Assembly (NCBI GenBank): GCA_018873225.1
Contig: JAEILZ010000001.1
Span: forward strand, 2,976,001-3,040,000
DNA from: [Phialemoniopsis] sp. UDSM-2020
Taxonomy: Eukaryota; Ascomycota; Sordariomycetes; Thyridiales; Thyridiaceae
Length of the DNA stretch: 64,000 nt
Direction: 5' to 3'
A program made the translations under genes and the position numbers. Shown here piece by piece: positions 60,101 through 64,000 of the stretch (positions within the stretch are counted from its first letter, which is position 1; each line of letters opens with the position of its first letter). The notes under the pieces are model-generated. The model was not told the DNA's origin, did not search any database, and saw only the letters and a list, made by a program, of their open reading frames with translations.

Positions 60101-61273
60101 CGGGCCAGCCTACTCTCGAGTTGGAAAGGCTTGCATGTACGGACTGAGCGGGACCAAGTACGGAGAAGGCCTTGCGAGACCGGATCGACACACTGTGGTC
60201 GATAGCATGCGGGATGGCAAGTCGCCCTAACGCATGTCAGGTTCTGTGACAAGTGCCACCCACAGCCTCGTCTGGTCTGGGTTTGGCGTAAAATCCCCTT
60301 GAAGACCTGTCGGGTCTCGGTCCTCGCAGGCTAGCACAACGGTATACTCCATCTGACTACCGGTTTCCCTATATGATGGACGGAGTATGCAAGTGCCCTT
60401 GCATGCGAAGTCGGCTCTGGCTCCAGACACGTTGAGCTGGCGCCCGCTACTGCCGGGTGGTCCGTTCGGAAAACTGCAGGAACGTTTGGCTGTTTTGATT
60501 TAGTATGCTCACCCCCTGGAGTATTCGGCCATAAAACCAGAGAGAAAGCGACAAGCCATCCATCGGGTATTTTCTGCCCTGCTTGATTCTTTGGGGCTTG
60601 CCTTATTCAAAGGTTTTGGATCGGACCAGTCGGTGCTTTGAGAACCAAGCGGCAGTGGCGGGAGTTGCGATAGGAAACACACACAGGCTGAATTAAGGGC
60701 AATGACGTAGCATCGGCCGTCCAACTTCGAGGTAGAGAGCAAGTCCGGGAAGACAACAACCAAGGAATGCATGCTATCGCCTTGCTGATTCTGCAGGCCA
60801 AAAGAAGGAACAAAAGTCATATAGAATATGTCAGCTGGCACCCATGACCGTTGAGGCGGTTTTCATTCCATTTCGTCTTATCCCTTGTTTGCTCCTTTGA
60901 CTACCACTTGCCGGCAGATAATCTCCACTTGGTAGATTCTTAGTGCATGTCCGACCTTCAACCTCGACTTTTCTAATCGTTTACGGCCTCACTGACATTA
61001 TCAGCCTGAGACCACAATTCCAGATTTATTACGAGACTTTTCCGTGTGAGCACTGCGGGCCAAATCCAAAGTTGTTTCGCATCATCACGATTTCAAGCAT
61101 CAAATCTTCTAGCAGCGGTTCGGTGCCTGCCGCATCGCGGGGGCCTCTGCTCACCCAAATCGAGTTGCGCTCAACCGCCAGGGGCCTACTCAGAAATCGG
61201 CCAGGTATATGCTGTCTCGGAGAATATTGGGGACTACAATCGCTGAGACGGACCATCTCTCCTGATCGGGGCC
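57151..61273. other. Intergenic, con7 3' region to aar2 (4.1 kb)
   Basis: The first part is con7 3' sequence, with a TA dinucleotide run at 57858-57873. Frames such as 59639-60205 have no domain. Nothing else can be supported. Confidence 0.5.
57516..57545. repeat. 15-bp tandem duplication
   Basis: ATGCATGCCTCGTGT is followed directly by a copy with one change (G to C), in the probable 3' untranslated region of con7. Confidence 0.8.
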
Positions 61274-63040
61274 ATGACGGAGCTTCGTAAAGCACTGGCT
61301 CATTCGGACCAGCAAGCAAGCGAAGTCGGGGGCGTCACCCCGGAAGGCACGAACATTCACAAGACATCTTTACCAGATGTCACATCCGACTCGGGACGGG
61401 ATCCGAGAGGAGACAACGCAGTTCCTAGTCTAAGGACCCGCGCTCGCAACATCTCCCAAGCTTCAGCCGGTATTGCAGGAAGCCCTTCATCCTTTTCAAG
61501 CCTTGCCAAGTCAGACTCGACCGCATCTGCGGGACGCTTCTCCATCAATTCACATGTATCGATACCGGTGACCGGCTCTTTGCCCCTCGGGTCATTACAG
61601 CTTCACCAGCCGGCCGAGAGCCCTCTTTTACCGCCTACCAGCAGCGTCGCCGACACCACTTTGACCGAGGAAGTGCTCCGACCCGAGCCTGACTGTCTCG
61701 AAAATGGCGACTGCTTCTTGATCCTGGGACTGCCGAACGGTTCCACCGTGGGCTGTGATATGATGGCTCTGAACACAAAAGAGGCTGAGTTCCTCGGATT
61801 TCGGGACCTGCATCCCGGGCCGCATTTCATATGGGCGTCTGAGCCTAATGCAATGTCTCGGTGTGGCTACTGGTTTGTATCAAAGGAGCGCGGCGATGTG
61901 CGTGTCAAACAGTGGGATTCATACACGGAGGTATTGGGAGAAGCATCGAGCCAGTTTGAAGTCCGCAACCACAAGGATAACATCGAGTCGACGTACCAGC
62001 AACTCGTGCCATATCGCCATCGACCCGACGACTCCAAGCCACCTCCACCTCCGCCGAAAGACCCCCCACGGCCGGGATCAGTTGCCGGCCCAGACCTTGC
62101 GACTGACAGTGCCGTGATATGGCACCATCTGACCTCATATGTCACGGAGGACCTCCTTCGCCGAGTGACTGGCAAGAAGGGTGCCTCGGAGTGGATGGTC
62201 GAAACGTCAGACATGGCCAAGGGCGAAGTCAGTTTTGCTCAGGCCAGTCAACTTTTCAAAGCCGTTGCGGGCTCAGAGCTCAACTTTCTCTTCCCACGCG
62301 GCGACGTGGACCTGCATCTTCTGAAGTTGAATGGAGGTGCCCTACCAGATACCACGGAAGATATCACGAACGTCCTCGAGAATGCAGGTTCAACTGGACT
62401 TACCGAAGGCGACATCATCGGCGAGCTACAATTCAGCTTTTTGACCGGGGCTCATCTCAGCAACCTTTCGTGCATCGATCAGTGGTGGCACCTGGTTCTC
62501 AAAGTCATCTTCCGCGCGTACGGTCTCGCTTTGGCTCGTCCCGTACTCTGCCGCTCGCTCATCCAGACGCTCCACGCACAACTCGTGTACAACGAGAAAT
62601 ACATATCCGGCAGCGACGGGTCTGACGGTACCAACGCCTCTGGCGGAGAGCAGGCGAGGCTGGGAACTGGCGTTTTGGAAGCGACAAGCCCACGCAACAT
62701 GCATCGCCTCCGTGAGGCATTGAAGCTGTACAAGCGCAGGCTGGACGAGACACTCCTGGGGCTAGGCGACGCCATCACCAAGGAGCAAGGGGCCGTCGGG
62801 CACGCCTTTGCCGATCTCGAGGCCTGGTTCTGGAAGTATGGCTGGGATCTGAGGAGCAGCAGTGACGAGTACGTCGCGGCCACGACTGCCGACGAGACTG
62901 ATCAAAAGGCCAAATCCCGCCTGGGAGTTCATCGTAAGCGTGGAATTGACAGCGACGACGACGAGGATGACGAGTACGAGCCCGTCGTGGTGCAGCTCGA
63001 TTCGGAGGGGAGGGAAGTCGGACTTGTAAACTGGAATTAG
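61274..63040 (+). CDS. aar2: AAR2, U5 snRNP assembly factor
   Basis: AAR2 holds Prp8 in the cytoplasm during U5 snRNP biogenesis and is replaced by Brr2 in the nucleus. A single exon encodes 588 residues from ATG 61274. The first 130 residues are a Ser/Thr-rich extension absent from yeast Aar2 (355 residues). The AAR2 N-domain starts at DCFLILGLPNGSTVGCDMM and continues with LGFRDLHPGPHFIWASEP and GYWFVSK. A proline-rich insert (PPPPPPKDPPRPG) separates it from the helical C-domain (LQFSFLTGAHLSNLSCIDQW, then KVIFRAYGLALARP). The tail is acidic (SDDDEDDEYEPVV). The region between the domains is phosphorylated in yeast; no equivalent site can be called here. Confidence 0.92.
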   Translation: MTELRKALAHSDQQASEVGGVTPEGTNIHKTSLPDVTSDSGRDPRGDNAVPSLRTRARNISQASAGIAGSPSSFSSLAKSDSTASAGRFSINSHVSIPVTGSLPLGSLQLHQPAESPLLPPTSSVADTTLTEEVLRPEPDCLENGDCFLILGLPNGSTVGCDMMALNTKEAEFLGFRDLHPGPHFIWASEPNAMSRCGYWFVSKERGDVRVKQWDSYTEVLGEASSQFEVRNHKDNIESTYQQLVPYRHRPDDSKPPPPPPKDPPRPGSVAGPDLATDSAVIWHHLTSYVTEDLLRRVTGKKGASEWMVETSDMAKGEVSFAQASQLFKAVAGSELNFLFPRGDVDLHLLKLNGGALPDTTEDITNVLENAGSTGLTEGDIIGELQFSFLTGAHLSNLSCIDQWWHLVLKVIFRAYGLALARPVLCRSLIQTLHAQLVYNEKYISGSDGSDGTNASGGEQARLGTGVLEATSPRNMHRLREALKLYKRRLDETLLGLGDAITKEQGAVGHAFADLEAWFWKYGWDLRSSSDEYVAATTADETDQKAKSRLGVHRKRGIDSDDDEDDEYEPVVVQLDSEGREVGLVNWN

Positions 63041-63803
63041 CGAGCTTTTTGTTCCCCCTTTTGAGCGTCTACTTGGCACTATTCTTCATTCCCAACTTTA
63101 CTTGGGTGGTTTTAGGTTGTACACATATCGGATGGTCTGGGGCTGGATACATGGACCTTGGCATTATCATAGTGACCGCATATACTTTGTAATAATTTGG
63201 AAGCGACCTTCGATTCTCTGCCATACACTTGACCTAAGTCCTTCACAACTTGACTGAAACAAGACATATTCGATGTCTAGTTGTGCCATCTCGTGGCACA
63301 GTAGCAAGTTAGCAATATCCATATAAGATACAGCCTTCCCTGTCCTCGATGCAACTCGCATGCGAATCAAAGGGCCTGGGGAGCTCTACCCTGAGCGTAT
63401 CGGGTTCGAGAGAATAAGCTAGGAAGCGCTCGGTCATAGCATGTCATATAGGAGGAGTCAAGCATGTGGATGCCGAAAGTGTTGATCTTGGATGTATTTT
63501 CATTTGCCGTGTCCCTTTACAAACGAGCCTAGAGAGGCCAGCCATGCAAATGCAGCAGTAAAAAGCAAAGGCTTTCCATTTCCGCGTACGGTCCTCTAAG
63601 ACTCCCGAAGCCACGAAAACCCAAACAGCCATGTGGTAGCCGCCACTTTTGTCCAGCCAGGCGCACAACCCTGCCCACCGCTTTCTCATCCTCTGGTCCT
63701 CCCCCACGCCGTGGAATGCTGCCAGGTCATTAGGCAAGTCATTGCGGCATATGCCAAACCAGTCTCCCCCACCACCAAAGCCAGCCCAAAAGAAAAGACC
63801 GCT
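63041..63803. other. Convergent 3' region of aar2 and rps16
   Basis: Downstream sequence of two convergent genes. Frames on the minus strand here are unsupported. Confidence 0.5.
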
Positions 63804-64000
63804 TTAACGGTAAGACTTCTGGTATCTGGCGCGGGCACCCGGACCACCGAACTTCTTGGGCTCGCAGCGACGGTTGTCGGCAACGAGGAGGGTCCTGTCG
63901 TACTGGACGAAAGCGGACTTGAGCATGTTCTTGCTGTGCTCGTCGACGAACTTCTGGTAGTAGGCGATCAGGGCCTTGGCGATGGCCTGGCGGACGGCGT
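63804..64000 (-). CDS. rps16: 40S ribosomal protein S16 (uS9), C-terminal part cut by the window edge
   Basis: This is a small-subunit ribosomal protein whose C-terminal tail reaches the decoding centre and touches P-site tRNA. Only the last 64 codons and the stop (TAA, 63806-63804) are in the window: [34 protein letters not shown] and the conserved end ARYQKSYR. The 5' part, including any introns, lies beyond position 64000. Confidence 0.97.
   Translation of the reverse strand, partial: AVRQAIAKALIAYYQKFVDEHSKNMLKSAFVQYDRTLLVADNRRCEPKKFGGPGARARYQKSYR

Noticed and set aside
59639..60205. 188-codon frame between con7 and aar2
   Set aside because: Composition is that of random GC-balanced DNA; no domain, signal peptide or splice context.

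Overview
The window is nuclear DNA of a filamentous ascomycete, most likely a sordariomycete. Three things point there: short introns (mostly 50-100 nt) with GTRNGY donors, gene content specific to Pezizomycotina (a NoxR-type NADPH oxidase regulator, a CON7 zinc-finger factor, a fused THI20), and long GC-balanced intergenic DNA dotted with TACCTAGGTA-like palindromes. I cannot place it to genus. Exon borders are my own reading of splice sites and reading frame, supported by family conservation, not by transcripts.

Layout. 0.7-5.2 kb: SNF2/Sth1-type chromatin remodeller. 5.2-10.9 kb: a looser segment with a secreted FAD-linked oxidase, an intron-containing tRNA-Val and a mitochondrial complex I assembly factor (NDUFAF3 type). 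10.9-17.4 kb: an alpha/beta hydrolase fused to a dual-specificity phosphatase, ribosomal protein L34, a small conserved-looking unknown gene and a FAR1-domain regulator. 18.7-29.1 kb: NoxR, the copper chaperone for superoxide dismutase (Ccs1), mitochondrial ribosomal protein uL13m and urate oxidase. 30.8-41.1 kb: three large genes on the plus strand, the TORC2 subunit Rictor/Avo3, the bifunctional thiamine enzyme Thi20 and the DEAD-box helicase Dbp2. 41.1-55.5 kb: about 14.4 kb with no convincing gene, holding a MITE-like element and two perfect hairpins. 55.5-64 kb: CON7, then AAR2 (U5 snRNP assembly) and the 3' end of ribosomal protein S16 at the window edge.

Most genes are single-copy housekeeping or developmental genes and do not form a cluster. 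The closest to a theme is redox: NoxR (superoxide production), Ccs1 (activation of Sod1) and urate oxidase (a hydrogen peroxide source) lie within about 10 kb.

The points most worth a second look are the empty 14 kb upstream of con7, the 142-bp MITE with a CATAC duplication, the two possible C-termini of urate oxidase (only one of which ends in a peroxisomal signal), an in-frame membrane-anchor extension upstream of Ccs1, and a 482-nt stop-free intron in dbp2.
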